The translations under genes were made by a program, and so were the position numbers. A stretch of 16,147 bases of DNA from Actinobacteria bacterium 21-64-8. Its GTDB lineage: Bacteria; Actinomycetota; Acidimicrobiia; Acidimicrobiales; RAAP-2. Within the stretch, counting starts at the first letter, position 1. Every line of letters starts with the position of its first letter. This document shows positions 6,207 through 12,990 of this stretch, piece by piece. The notes under the pieces were generated by a model. That model did no database searches and was not told the origin of the DNA. It saw only the letters and a program-made list of their open reading frames with translations. The DNA is taken from contig NCBD01000008.1 of assembly GCA_002255315.1 (NCBI GenBank), positions 1 to 16,147 of the forward strand. Reading direction: 5' to 3'.

Positions 6207-7217
6207 ATGAAGTCGCGACGCGCACCGATAGCGCTTCCCTTAGCTCTCGTGATCAGCGCCGCAACCTCCCTGGTGGCTACTGGCGCAGACGCTGGTCAGT
6301 TAGCCCCCCAGACCATCAGCTTCACCTCAAAGACCTTTAATCCTGGCGCGGGCGCGGAGTACATTCCAATCGCCACCGGTGGTGCTTCAGGCAATCCCGT
6401 GGTCTTCTCCATTGACCCCTCCACATCGGCAAACTGCTCGCTCAGTCCGGTAACGGGATTGGTCACCTTCAATATTCCGCCCGGCCAGTCGTGCATCATT
6501 GACGCCAATCAAGCGGGAAATGCGACCTACGCCGCGGCGCTCCAAGTCCAACAGATCTTCACGGCTCCGCTGCTTCCTCAACTCGTATGGATCAATACCC
6601 ACGTGCCCACCTTGCGGATTGGAATGACCTACCAGTTCACTGCGTATGACAAAGGTGGTGGGGACGGGTCTGGAAATCCCATCGTTTTTAAACGGGACCC
6701 GTCATCGACGTCGGGATGCGTCGTGGCGTCGAGTGGGCTGACAATCTTCAGGGCACCCGGTGGTTATTGCGCAATCGACGCGAGTCAGGCGGGTGGCGGT
6801 GAGTACGCCGCGTCAGGCCTCGCAGGCTGGTCCTTTGTGGTCCGACCCGCCTTAGACACCGTGAACGCGGTGGGTTCGGCAACGATGAAAGTGGTCACGC
6901 TGTTCTACGGCACTTCACTAGCCTTACAGACGAAATTGAAGTCGCAATTGAGTGCGCTCGCCCACGCGATACAACGGGAAAATCTGAAATCGGTCACCAT
7001 CAATAGCTACGTCAACCTGAGCGGGGCGACTCGTACGGATCAAATACTGAGCACCCGGCTCGCCACGAGCGCCGCATCGTTCCTCAAGCGACGTCTTTCC
7101 ATCTTGAAGGTAACGGGCGTGGCGTTCGCCGTCTCGGGTCGCGGGGCGACTTCGTTTGTCGTCACTCCCTCAACGTCATTGGAGAACCGTCGGACGGAAA
7201 TCATCGCGACCAAGTAA
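6207..7217 (+). CDS. Secreted protein with two Ig-like repeats and OmpA-like C-terminus
   Basis: 336 residues. Residues 1-29 are a Sec signal peptide: basic MKSRR, a hydrophobic core, and an ADA cleavage site before Gly30. Two related repeats follow at about 35-115 and 124-205. Each has the pattern 'GNPxVFxxDPS', a Cys pair (Cys77/Cys96 and Cys171/Cys188) and a closing 'C(A/I)IDAxQAG'. These match the Ig-like repeats often seen in actinobacterial surface proteins, and each Cys pair probably forms a disulfide outside the cell. Residues about 225-336 resemble the OmpA C-terminal peptidoglycan-associating domain: a serine-rich strand (VTINSYVNLSG), LSTRLATSAASFL, a GRG, and a terminal NRRTEI. 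The protein is probably wall-associated, with the repeats projecting outward. Codon use is more A/T-ending than in the downstream operon. Its ligand or role cannot be told. Confidence 0.85.
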   Translation: MKSRRAPIALPLALVISAATSLVATGADAGQLAPQTISFTSKTFNPGAGAEYIPIATGGASGNPVVFSIDPSTSANCSLSPVTGLVTFNIPPGQSCIIDANQAGNATYAAALQVQQIFTAPLLPQLVWINTHVPTLRIGMTYQFTAYDKGGGDGSGNPIVFKRDPSSTSGCVVASSGLTIFRAPGGYCAIDASQAGGGEYAASGLAGWSFVVRPALDTVNAVGSATMKVVTLFYGTSLALQTKLKSQLSALAHAIQRENLKSVTINSYVNLSGATRTDQILSTRLATSAASFLKRRLSILKVTGVAFAVSGRGATSFVVTPSTSLENRRTEIIATK

Positions 7218-7427
7218 GGGTCCGCGTTGGCACTCCCGGCGGCTCTCACGGGCGTCACCTCAGTCGCGAGACGTGAACGACGTGACGAAACGCCTCGCGC
7301 GTACCTTGGACGTGTTCACCGTGACGAACATCAGTCCTCGTTGGATGAGCCAGTGAGCGAAGGACCACGTCGAGGTCTGATTAGTGGCTGGCCGCGCGCG
7401 ACTCGTTTTCGTCACGGTGAATGGTCG
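7218..7427. other. Convergent intergenic region, 210 bases
   Basis: Lies between the 3' ends of the secreted protein gene and rimI. No convincing gene and no U-tract terminator is seen. Its main content is a perfect long-range inverted repeat, listed separately. Confidence 0.6.
7315..7421. repeat. Perfect 14-base inverted repeat, arms 79 bases apart
   Basis: TTCACCGTGACGAA at 7315-7328 is repeated in exact inverted form at 7408-7421. The core 9-mer CGTGACGAA occurs again at 7281-7289 in direct orientation. A transcript from either strand could pair the arms into a 14-bp stem, so the element might act as a bidirectional transcript-end structure or RNA stabiliser. A small 107-base mobile remnant is another option, but no target-site duplication is seen at the edges. 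Confidence 0.6.
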
Positions 7428-7898
7428 TTAGCTCGGCACTTCTCGTGAGGGCAAGTCGGCCCAGAGCACGAGTGCGTCTTCGCCCGTTCGCTCGTAGTAG
7501 TTGCGCCGTACCCCCACCGGTTGAAAGCCGAAGCGAAAGTAGAGCGCCTGCGCGCGCGCGTTGGACGCCGCCACCTCCAACGTCGCGCGCGTCGCTCCGC
7601 GCAGGCGCGCGGCGTCGAGTCCCTCGTGCAACAGTGAGGTCGCCACCCCTCGACCTTCGTGACCCGGCAACGTGCCGAGCGTATTGACGTGGACGTCTTC
7701 GAGGATGAACATCAGTCCCAAGTAGCCCACGATGACGTCGTGCTCGACGGCGACGCTATAGCGGCGCGTCTCCGTGTTCTCGATCTCGTCGAGCAACATC
7801 GTGCGCGTCCAGGGTTCGGGGAACTGGGCGACTTCGAGCTTTAACAACTCGTTCACGTCGCGGCGTTCCGCGGCACGGATTTTCCAAGTCGTCGTCAC
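7428..7898 (-). CDS. rimI: Ribosomal-protein-alanine N-acetyltransferase RimI (GNAT)
   Basis: 156 residues, normal for RimI, which acetylates the N-terminal alanine of ribosomal protein S18; bacterial homologues may act on further proteins. The GNAT fold is complete: VIVGYLGLMF (55-64), acetyl-CoA loop GHEGRGVATSLL (79-90), 'LEVAASNARAQALYFRFGF' (107-125) and the RimI hallmark NYYERTGEDALVLW (133-146). The loop's usual basic first residue (Q/R-x-x-G-x-G/A) is Glu81 here, a mild oddity that may only weaken or shift CoA phosphate contact. The GTG start overlaps the tsaB stop (GTGA), so translation is coupled. It is the last gene of the operon; tsaD, which often follows rimI in actinobacteria, is not here. 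Confidence 0.93.
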   Translation of the reverse strand: MTTTWKIRAAERRDVNELLKLEVAQFPEPWTRTMLLDEIENTETRRYSVAVEHDVIVGYLGLMFILEDVHVNTLGTLPGHEGRGVATSLLHEGLDAARLRGATRATLEVAASNARAQALYFRFGFQPVGVRRNYYERTGEDALVLWADLPSREVPS

Positions 7899-8572
7899 GA
7901 GCGCTCGCGCGTCGAGAAGTTGACGACCGCGTCGGGTTCTCGTAAGTACAGCGGCGTCACCGTCGCCACGACGTCGCGCGTCGCGCCGAGACGCAGGGCC
8001 TCGAGGACCGGCGGCACCGTCAACTCCCCCGCGACCTGGGAGGCGAGTGGCGCCAAGACGTCCGCGTAGCGCGCGAGGCCGTCACCGCCCAAGGTCACCG
8101 CAGCGGCGCCCTCGCGCCACGTCGCGAGCAGCTCCGCGGGGGTCGTGACGACGGGCGCGTTCAGGGCGCGCACGTCTCGGTCGAGACGAAAACGCTGGAC
8201 GAAGAGTTCGCCGCGGCGAGCGTCAACGACGGCGACGAACTCTCCGGCGACCCCGTCACGTCGCGCCCCGTAGGCGAGCAGCTCGAGTGAGCTGAGCTCA
8301 ACGAGCGACGCGCCCACGCCCTGGGCGAAGGCGATGGCCGTCGCGACGCCCACGCGAAGTCCCGTGAAGAGTCCCGGTCCGTGGTCCACGACGACGCGCT
8401 CAATGGCGTGGGGCGCCAGCTTCGCCTGGCGAAGCAGATCGGCGATGGTAGGCACCAGCACTTCGTTGTGGTGGCGTTCGCCGGCGATCACTCGCGTCAG
8501 TTCCCGTCCCGTCGTCGTGGCGACGCCCACCGCGCACGCCGACGTCGCCGTCTCGATGGCCAGTACGTTCAT
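7895..8572 (-). CDS. tsaB: tRNA t6A biosynthesis protein TsaB
   Basis: 225 residues. TsaB is the inactive ASKHA-fold partner of TsaD; with TsaE it forms the complex that puts threonylcarbamoyl on A37 of ANN-decoding tRNAs. Visible hallmarks are MNVLAIETATSACAVGV at the N-terminus (ASKHA phosphate loop), HHNEVLVPTIADLL (34-47) and DHGPGLFTGLRVGVATAIAFA (63-83). The C-terminal half is more variable, as usual. ATG 8572 is chosen because it overlaps the tsaE stop as ATGA; an in-frame GTG at 8581 would add three residues (MGA). The gene is flanked by tsaE upstream and rimI downstream, both overlapping. Its essential partner gene tsaD must lie elsewhere in the genome. Confidence 0.93.
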   Translation of the reverse strand: MNVLAIETATSACAVGVATTTGRELTRVIAGERHHNEVLVPTIADLLRQAKLAPHAIERVVVDHGPGLFTGLRVGVATAIAFAQGVGASLVELSSLELLAYGARRDGVAGEFVAVVDARRGELFVQRFRLDRDVRALNAPVVTTPAELLATWREGAAAVTLGGDGLARYADVLAPLASQVAGELTVPPVLEALRLGATRDVVATVTPLYLREPDAVVNFSTRERS

Positions 8573-9045
8573 CGCGCCCACGCGTCGAGCGCTTTCGTGC
8601 GCGAGGTCGCGAGCGCGCCGCCGACCTCGAGGGTGCGACCCTCGTCGTCGTCACTGGTGAAGGTGACCGTGAAGACGTCACGACCAAAGAGTGAGGCGGC
8701 GAGCTCGCCCCACTCGACGAGCGCGACGCCCGCTTCTTCGACGAGTTCACCCAGGGCGAGGTCGAGCACTTCGCCGAGACTGGTCACGCGGTACACGTCG
8801 CAGTGGTGCAACGTCGTGACGCCTTGTGCGTTGTGGCACCGGTGTTGGCGAACCATCGTGAACGTGGGACTCGTCACGCGCTCGATCACCCCGAGACCGC
8901 GCGCGACGCCCTTGGTGAAGGTCGTCTTGCCGGCGCCGAGCGTGCCCGTTAACAGCACGACGTCGCCGCTGCGTAAGAGCGTCGCGAAGGCCTCACCGGC
9001 GGCGACCGTGGCGTCGGCGTCGTGGCAGTAGCGGCGCCAACTCAC
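8569..9045 (-). CDS. tsaE: tRNA t6A biosynthesis ATPase TsaE
   Basis: 158 residues, typical length. TsaE is the small P-loop ATPase that drives turnover of the TsaB-TsaD complex in t6A synthesis. Seen directly: Walker A GTLGAGKTT (34-42), the SPTF switch (59-62), HHCDVYR (80-86, equivalent of the family's 'H.DlYRl'), and VEWGE (110-114). The start is GTG at 9045, which overlaps the preceding UDG stop as GTGA. The C-terminal tail past residue 130 is poorly conserved. tsaE and tsaB are adjacent and overlapping, as in many bacteria. Confidence 0.94.
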   Translation of the reverse strand: MSWRRYCHDADATVAAGEAFATLLRSGDVVLLTGTLGAGKTTFTKGVARGLGVIERVTSPTFTMVRQHRCHNAQGVTTLHHCDVYRVTSLGEVLDLALGELVEEAGVALVEWGELAASLFGRDVFTVTFTSDDDEGRTLEVGGALATSRTKALDAWAR

Positions 9046-9587
9046 GACGTCTCTCGAAGTTCGCGCAGTCGTTGAAGATCCTCGCGCATCATCTCGACCA
9101 CGCTAGGCCCCCCGCGCAGGGCGGCCGCCGGATGAAAGGTGACCAGTCCACGCGCGACGCCCGTCGCAAAGACGCGACCTCGCACACTGGCGAGCGAGCC
9201 GCGGTAGCCAAAGAGCGCGCGTCCCGCCGTATTGCCGACGCCCAGCACGAGCGCGCGCGAAAAGAGCGCCAGTTGCTCCTCGAGCCAGGGACGACAGGTC
9301 GCAATCTCCACGGCCGTGGGCGTGCGATTCGCGGGGGGGCGACACTTAACGACGTTGGTGATGAAGTAGTCCTCGCGTTCGAGGTGCAATTCATCCACGA
9401 TGAGTCGGGTCAAGAGTTGACCGCTTCGCCCGACGAAGGGCTCGCCGCCCTCGTCTTCGCTACGTCCGGGCGCCTCGCCCACGACCACGAGCGTCGCACG
9501 CGCGGGACCAGAGCCGACGACCACGCGTTGGCGCGTCGTCGAGAGTTGACAGCGCGTGCAGTGGGGGAGATCGGAGAGATCGAGCAC
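9042..9587 (-). CDS. Uracil-DNA glycosylase, type-4 (4Fe-4S)
   Basis: 181 residues from the chosen GTG. Removes uracil from DNA as the first step of base-excision repair. The four iron-sulfur cysteines are visible: Cys10 and Cys13 (HCTRC), Cys82 (KCRPP) and Cys98. The catalytic-site block GEAPGRSEDEGG (38-49) is followed by PFVGRSGQLL (50-59), PANRTPTAVE (85-94) and the C-terminal HPAAALR (152-158), all as in family 4 (T. maritima-type) enzymes. The frame stays open a further 144 bases upstream, overlapping alr. I prefer GTG 9587, one base after the alr stop, because the family usually begins shortly before the first CxxC. There is no strong ribosome site, so translation probably depends on coupling to alr. 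A UDG gene inside a t6A/peptidoglycan operon is unusual. Confidence 0.92.
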   Translation of the reverse strand: MLDLSDLPHCTRCQLSTTRQRVVVGSGPARATLVVVGEAPGRSEDEGGEPFVGRSGQLLTRLIVDELHLEREDYFITNVVKCRPPANRTPTAVEIATCRPWLEEQLALFSRALVLGVGNTAGRALFGYRGSLASVRGRVFATGVARGLVTFHPAAALRGGPSVVEMMREDLQRLRELRETS

Positions 9588-9588
9588 G

Positions 9589-10740
9589 TCAGTCCACGAG
9601 GACGCGCGGCACCCGAGCTCCAATGCCGCAGAGAATCTCCCAGGTGATGGTCTGGGCCCGCTCGGCCCACTCGTCGGCGGTGATCGTCTCGTCGCCTTGA
9701 GGGCCGAGCAAGACCACGTCGTCACCGACACCTACCTCGTCGTCGCCACAGTCGATCAGGAGCTGATCCATGGTGACGGTGCCCGCGAGGGGGTAGCGCC
9801 GCGAGCCAATGAGTACTTCGGCGCCCGCGCCGAAGAGCCGGCGCGGGTAGCCGTCGGCGTAGCCAAAGGGTACGGTCGCGATCCACGCGTCGCGCTCGAG
9901 GGGGCGCTGACGGCCATAACTCGGACGCTCCCCCGCGCGCACGCGGCGCACCGCGACGACTTGGGCGCGCAGCGTGAGGGCGGGGCGCAGTTGCACGTGA
10001 CGCGCGTCGAGCGCGCCGACGAGCCACGCGTTGGGCAGATAGCCATAGAGCGCCAGTCCCACGCGCACCATCGAGCGCCTCGCCTCGGGGTAGCCGAGGG
10101 CGCCCGCGCTGTTGGCGGTGTGCAGCACGCGCGGGTGCACGCCGCGTGCGGCGAGGGCGGCGAGGGCCTCGTCAAAACGCTCGATCTGGGCGCGGGTAAA
10201 GGAGCGGTCGCTCGCGCTCGATCCGTCGGCGACACTGAAGTGGGTATAGAGACCCTCAAAGTCCAGCTCGGGCGCGCCGAGCAGCACGTCCACCACCTCA
10301 TCGAGGCCCTCGGGCGCGACGCCCATACGGTGCATGCCGGTGTCGAGCTTGACGTGCACGCGATGTCGTCCGCCCAGTTGCTTCGCCGACGCGGCCGCCG
10401 CCCGGGCGCCCGCGAGTGAGCCAATGGTCAAGGTCAACGAGTGACTCAGCGCGTCGGCGACGGTGTCGGCGGGAATCTCCGCCAAGAGCAAGATGGGGGC
10501 GCTGATGCCGGCGTTTCGTAGTTCGATGCCCTCGTCGACGATGGCGACCGCGAGTGAATCGGCCCCGCCTTGCAAGGCCGCCTTCGCCGCTAAGAGCGCC
10601 CCGTGCCCGTAGCCGTTGGCCTTGACGACCGCACAGAACTGCGTGGCGCCGAGTACGTCCCTCAACGCCGCGACGTTGTGGGCAATCGCGCTCGCCGAGA
10701 TCTCGGCCCACGCGGGACGGCGAACGCCCTCAACGGGCAT
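9589..10740 (-). CDS. alr: Alanine racemase
   Basis: 383 residues. Cytosolic PLP enzyme interconverting L- and D-alanine, supplying D-Ala for peptidoglycan. The PLP lysine is Lys40 in AVVKANGYGHG. The opposite catalytic base is Tyr275 in RPSYGRQ. Met324 in GTVTMDQLLID marks the substrate-side loop from the partner subunit, and HTANSAGAL (207-215) and VRVGLALYGY (225-234) are further family blocks. An N-terminal TIM barrel (to about 250) and a C-terminal beta domain are both complete. ATG 10740 overlaps the acpS 3' end by 11 bases. With glmS and glmM upstream, the operon supplies several early wall precursors. Confidence 0.96.
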   Translation of the reverse strand: MPVEGVRRPAWAEISASAIAHNVAALRDVLGATQFCAVVKANGYGHGALLAAKAALQGGADSLAVAIVDEGIELRNAGISAPILLLAEIPADTVADALSHSLTLTIGSLAGARAAAASAKQLGGRHRVHVKLDTGMHRMGVAPEGLDEVVDVLLGAPELDFEGLYTHFSVADGSSASDRSFTRAQIERFDEALAALAARGVHPRVLHTANSAGALGYPEARRSMVRVGLALYGYLPNAWLVGALDARHVQLRPALTLRAQVVAVRRVRAGERPSYGRQRPLERDAWIATVPFGYADGYPRRLFGAGAEVLIGSRRYPLAGTVTMDQLLIDCGDDEVGVGDDVVLLGPQGDETITADEWAERAQTITWEILCGIGARVPRVLVD

Positions 10741-11110
10741 CGCGCGCTTCAGAGGTCGCGACCACGATCGCCGCGGCCGAAATATCGGTGTGGGTGAGCG
10801 AGATCTCGAAGGTCGACAGGCCCAAACTGTTCGCGAGTTCGGCGGCCCGACCCGTCAAGTGCAGGCACGGCGCGCCGCTCGGCAGTTTTCGCACCTCGAT
10901 GTCGTGCCAGGCCGCGCCCCCGAGACCGACCTTCAAGGTCTTCAAGGTCGCCTCCTTCGCGGCGAAGCGCGCGGCGAGGCGTTCGGGCTTTAGTTTGGTG
11001 TCGCGGCGCTCGCGTTCGGTAAAGAGACGCTCGACGATGCGGGGTCGACGCGCCATGACTTCACTGAAGCGCACCACGTCACAGACGTCAATACCCACCG
11101 ACAGCGCCAC
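10730..11110 (-). CDS. acpS: Holo-[acyl-carrier-protein] synthase
   Basis: 126 residues. Transfers 4'-phosphopantetheine from CoA to the serine of acyl carrier protein, activating fatty-acid synthesis. Hallmarks: SVGIDVCDVVRF (4-15) with the metal-binding Asp8, and RFAAKEATLKTL (48-59) with Glu53 as second metal ligand. The C-terminal ISLTHTDISAAAIVVA (103-118) matches the family's 'iSHt...A.A.v' block, with Thr in place of the usual Ser before His. The GTG start overlaps the glmS stop by one base (TAGTG); a GGAG sits only 2 bases ahead, so coupled re-initiation is likely. An in-frame GTG four codons in is an alternative. Confidence 0.94.
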   Translation of the reverse strand: MALSVGIDVCDVVRFSEVMARRPRIVERLFTERERRDTKLKPERLAARFAAKEATLKTLKVGLGGAAWHDIEVRKLPSGAPCLHLTGRAAELANSLGLSTFEISLTHTDISAAAIVVATSEARDAR

Positions 11111-12951
11111 TACTCCACCGTGACGGTCTTAGCTAAGTTGCGCGGACGGTCCACGTTCTTACCGAGTCCGCGCGCCATGGCGTAGGCGAAGAGTTGTAAG
11201 GGGACGATGTCAATCATCGGGGTAAACATCGGCTCGGTGACCGGCACGCGCAAGACGTAGTCGGCGACCGCCTCAATCTTTTCGTCGTCGTCGGTCGCAA
11301 CCGCCACCACGGTCGCGCCGCGAGCCTTCACTTCGGCCAAGTTCGACAAGAGCTTCTCGTGCATCGCCGGATCGGTCGCGACCGCGACCACGACGACGCC
11401 GGGCTCAATGAGCGCGAGCGGTCCGTGCTTTAACTCGCCCGCCGGATAGCCCTCGGCGTGCAGGTACGAGAGCTCTTTCAGCTTCAGCGCCCCCTCGAGG
11501 GCCGTGGGAAAACCCACGTGACGACCGAGGAAGAAGAAGTCGCGCGCGCCGAGGAGCTGCTTGGCGACGTCGTCGACGTCGGCGCCGCGCGCTAAGACCT
11601 GGGCGACTTGGGCGCTGACGTGACTGAGCCCCAAGAATAAGGCGTCGACGTCACTCGGACTGAGGGTCTGACGAAGTTGGGCCAGTCGCAGCGCCAAGAG
11701 CTCGAGGGCCGCGACCTGGGCGACGAAGGCCTTGGTCGAGGCGACCGACACCTCGAGTCCGGCGCGGGTGTAGATCACGGCGTCGGACTCGCGCGCGAGC
11801 GACGAGTCCACGATGTTCGAGATCGCCACCACCCGCGCGCCACGACGGCGCGCCTCGCGAGCGGCCTGGATCGTGTCAATCGTCTCGCCGCTTTGGGAAA
11901 CCCCAATAACGAGCGTGCCCACTTCGACGATCGGGTCGCGGTAGCGGTACTCGCTCGCGATATCAACGTCCACGCCCAGTCGCGCCCAACGCTCAATGGC
12001 GTACTTCGCCACCAGGGCCGCGTGGTGCGAAGTGCCCGCCGCGACCAGCACGACGCGCTTGACGTCGCGCAGCTCGTCGTCACTGACGCGCAGTTCGTCA
12101 AAGGTAATGGTGCCGTCCTTACGTCGGCGGTCGAGCAACGTCGCGCGAATGGCGTCGGGTTGCTCGGCGATCTCTTTGCTCATGAAGTCGTCGAAACCGC
12201 CCTTTTCGGCGGTCTCGAGGTCCCAGTCAATCGTCAGTTGCTTCAAGCGAACCGGCGCGCCCTCGAGGTCAATCGCGCGAAAGCCCTCGGGGCCCATGCG
12301 CACGATCTCGTCGTCGTTCACCGCGTAAAAGGCCGTCGCGCGATCAAGAATCGCCGGGATGTCACTGGCGAGGTAGGTCACCCCCGGCGCGGTACCCACC
12401 ACCAACGGAGAGATGCGCCGCGCGGCGACGATGACGTCGGGTTCGGTCGCGTCCATCGCCGCGACCGCGAAGGCGCCTCGCACCGTGAGCAGCGACACGC
12501 GCACCGCCTCCATTAACTCAGCGCCCCCGCCGCGCGCCTCTTCGACGAGGTGGGCGAGTACCTCGGAGTCGGTGCGCGAGGAAAAGAGGTGGCCGCGCGC
12601 TTCGAGTTCGGCGCGAATCTCGGCGTGGTTCTCAATGATGCCGTTGTGAATAATGGCGACGTGGCCCGAACAGTCAAGGTGGGGGTGGGCGTTGACGGCT
12701 TCGGGCGCACCGTGGGTCGCCCAACGCGTGTGGCCAATGCCCGAGGTGAAGCCCCGGGGGGCCTTTTTGCACTCTTCTTTCAGCGCACTCACCGATTCGG
12801 TGCCTTCGGCGGTACGCGCTCGCCAGGTCTGGCCCTGGCGCACGAGGGCGACGCCCGCCGAGTCGTAACCCCGGTACTCCAGGCGCGTCAGGCCCTCCAA
12901 CAGGGTGTCGAGCGTGTCAGAGGATCCAACGACCCCAATGATGCCGCACAT
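11110..12951 (-). CDS. glmS: Glutamine--fructose-6-phosphate aminotransferase (isomerizing)
   Basis: 613 residues, full length. Makes glucosamine-6-phosphate from fructose-6-phosphate and glutamine, the entry step to UDP-GlcNAc. The N-terminal class-II glutaminase starts MCGIIGVVG, with Cys2 the nucleophile once Met is removed; RGYDSAG (27-33), GHTRWATHG (73-81) and HNGIIEN (102-108) complete that site. The linker GGFDDFMSKEI leads into two SIS sugar-phosphate isomerase domains, the first with AAGTSHHA and GVSQSGET (350-357). The C-terminus DRPRNLAKTVTVE matches the family's closing motif that caps the active site. It starts 39 bases after glmM, without a strong ribosome site. No glmS ribozyme is expected in such a short gap, and none is seen. 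Confidence 0.97.
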   Translation of the reverse strand: MCGIIGVVGSSDTLDTLLEGLTRLEYRGYDSAGVALVRQGQTWRARTAEGTESVSALKEECKKAPRGFTSGIGHTRWATHGAPEAVNAHPHLDCSGHVAIIHNGIIENHAEIRAELEARGHLFSSRTDSEVLAHLVEEARGGGAELMEAVRVSLLTVRGAFAVAAMDATEPDVIVAARRISPLVVGTAPGVTYLASDIPAILDRATAFYAVNDDEIVRMGPEGFRAIDLEGAPVRLKQLTIDWDLETAEKGGFDDFMSKEIAEQPDAIRATLLDRRRKDGTITFDELRVSDDELRDVKRVVLVAAGTSHHAALVAKYAIERWARLGVDVDIASEYRYRDPIVEVGTLVIGVSQSGETIDTIQAAREARRRGARVVAISNIVDSSLARESDAVIYTRAGLEVSVASTKAFVAQVAALELLALRLAQLRQTLSPSDVDALFLGLSHVSAQVAQVLARGADVDDVAKQLLGARDFFFLGRHVGFPTALEGALKLKELSYLHAEGYPAGELKHGPLALIEPGVVVVAVATDPAMHEKLLSNLAEVKARGATVVAVATDDDEKIEAVADYVLRVPVTEPMFTPMIDIVPLQLFAYAMARGLGKNVDRPRNLAKTVTVE

Positions 12952-12990
12952 GGTGGAAGTCTACTCGGCGGTCCCTTTTCCTTCTCTGGC

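Noticed and set aside
7315-7421. Insertion-sequence ends or MITE as a firm call
   Set aside because: No target-site duplication at the edges and no transposase; kept only as one explanation of the inverted repeat.
7227-7448. 73-codon plus-strand frame after the secreted protein gene
   Set aside because: It runs into the 3' end of rimI, has no ribosome site or domain, and crosses the inverted repeat.
9556-10419. 287-codon plus-strand frame over alr
   Set aside because: Antisense shadow of alanine racemase, with no domain.
11677-12516. 279-codon plus-strand frame antisense to glmS
   Set aside because: Shadow of glmS; Arg/His/Gly-rich with no domain or ribosome site.
12952-12990. glmS ribozyme or riboswitch ahead of glmS
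   Set aside because: Only 39 bases separate glmM and glmS, too short for the ribozyme, and no matching structure is seen.
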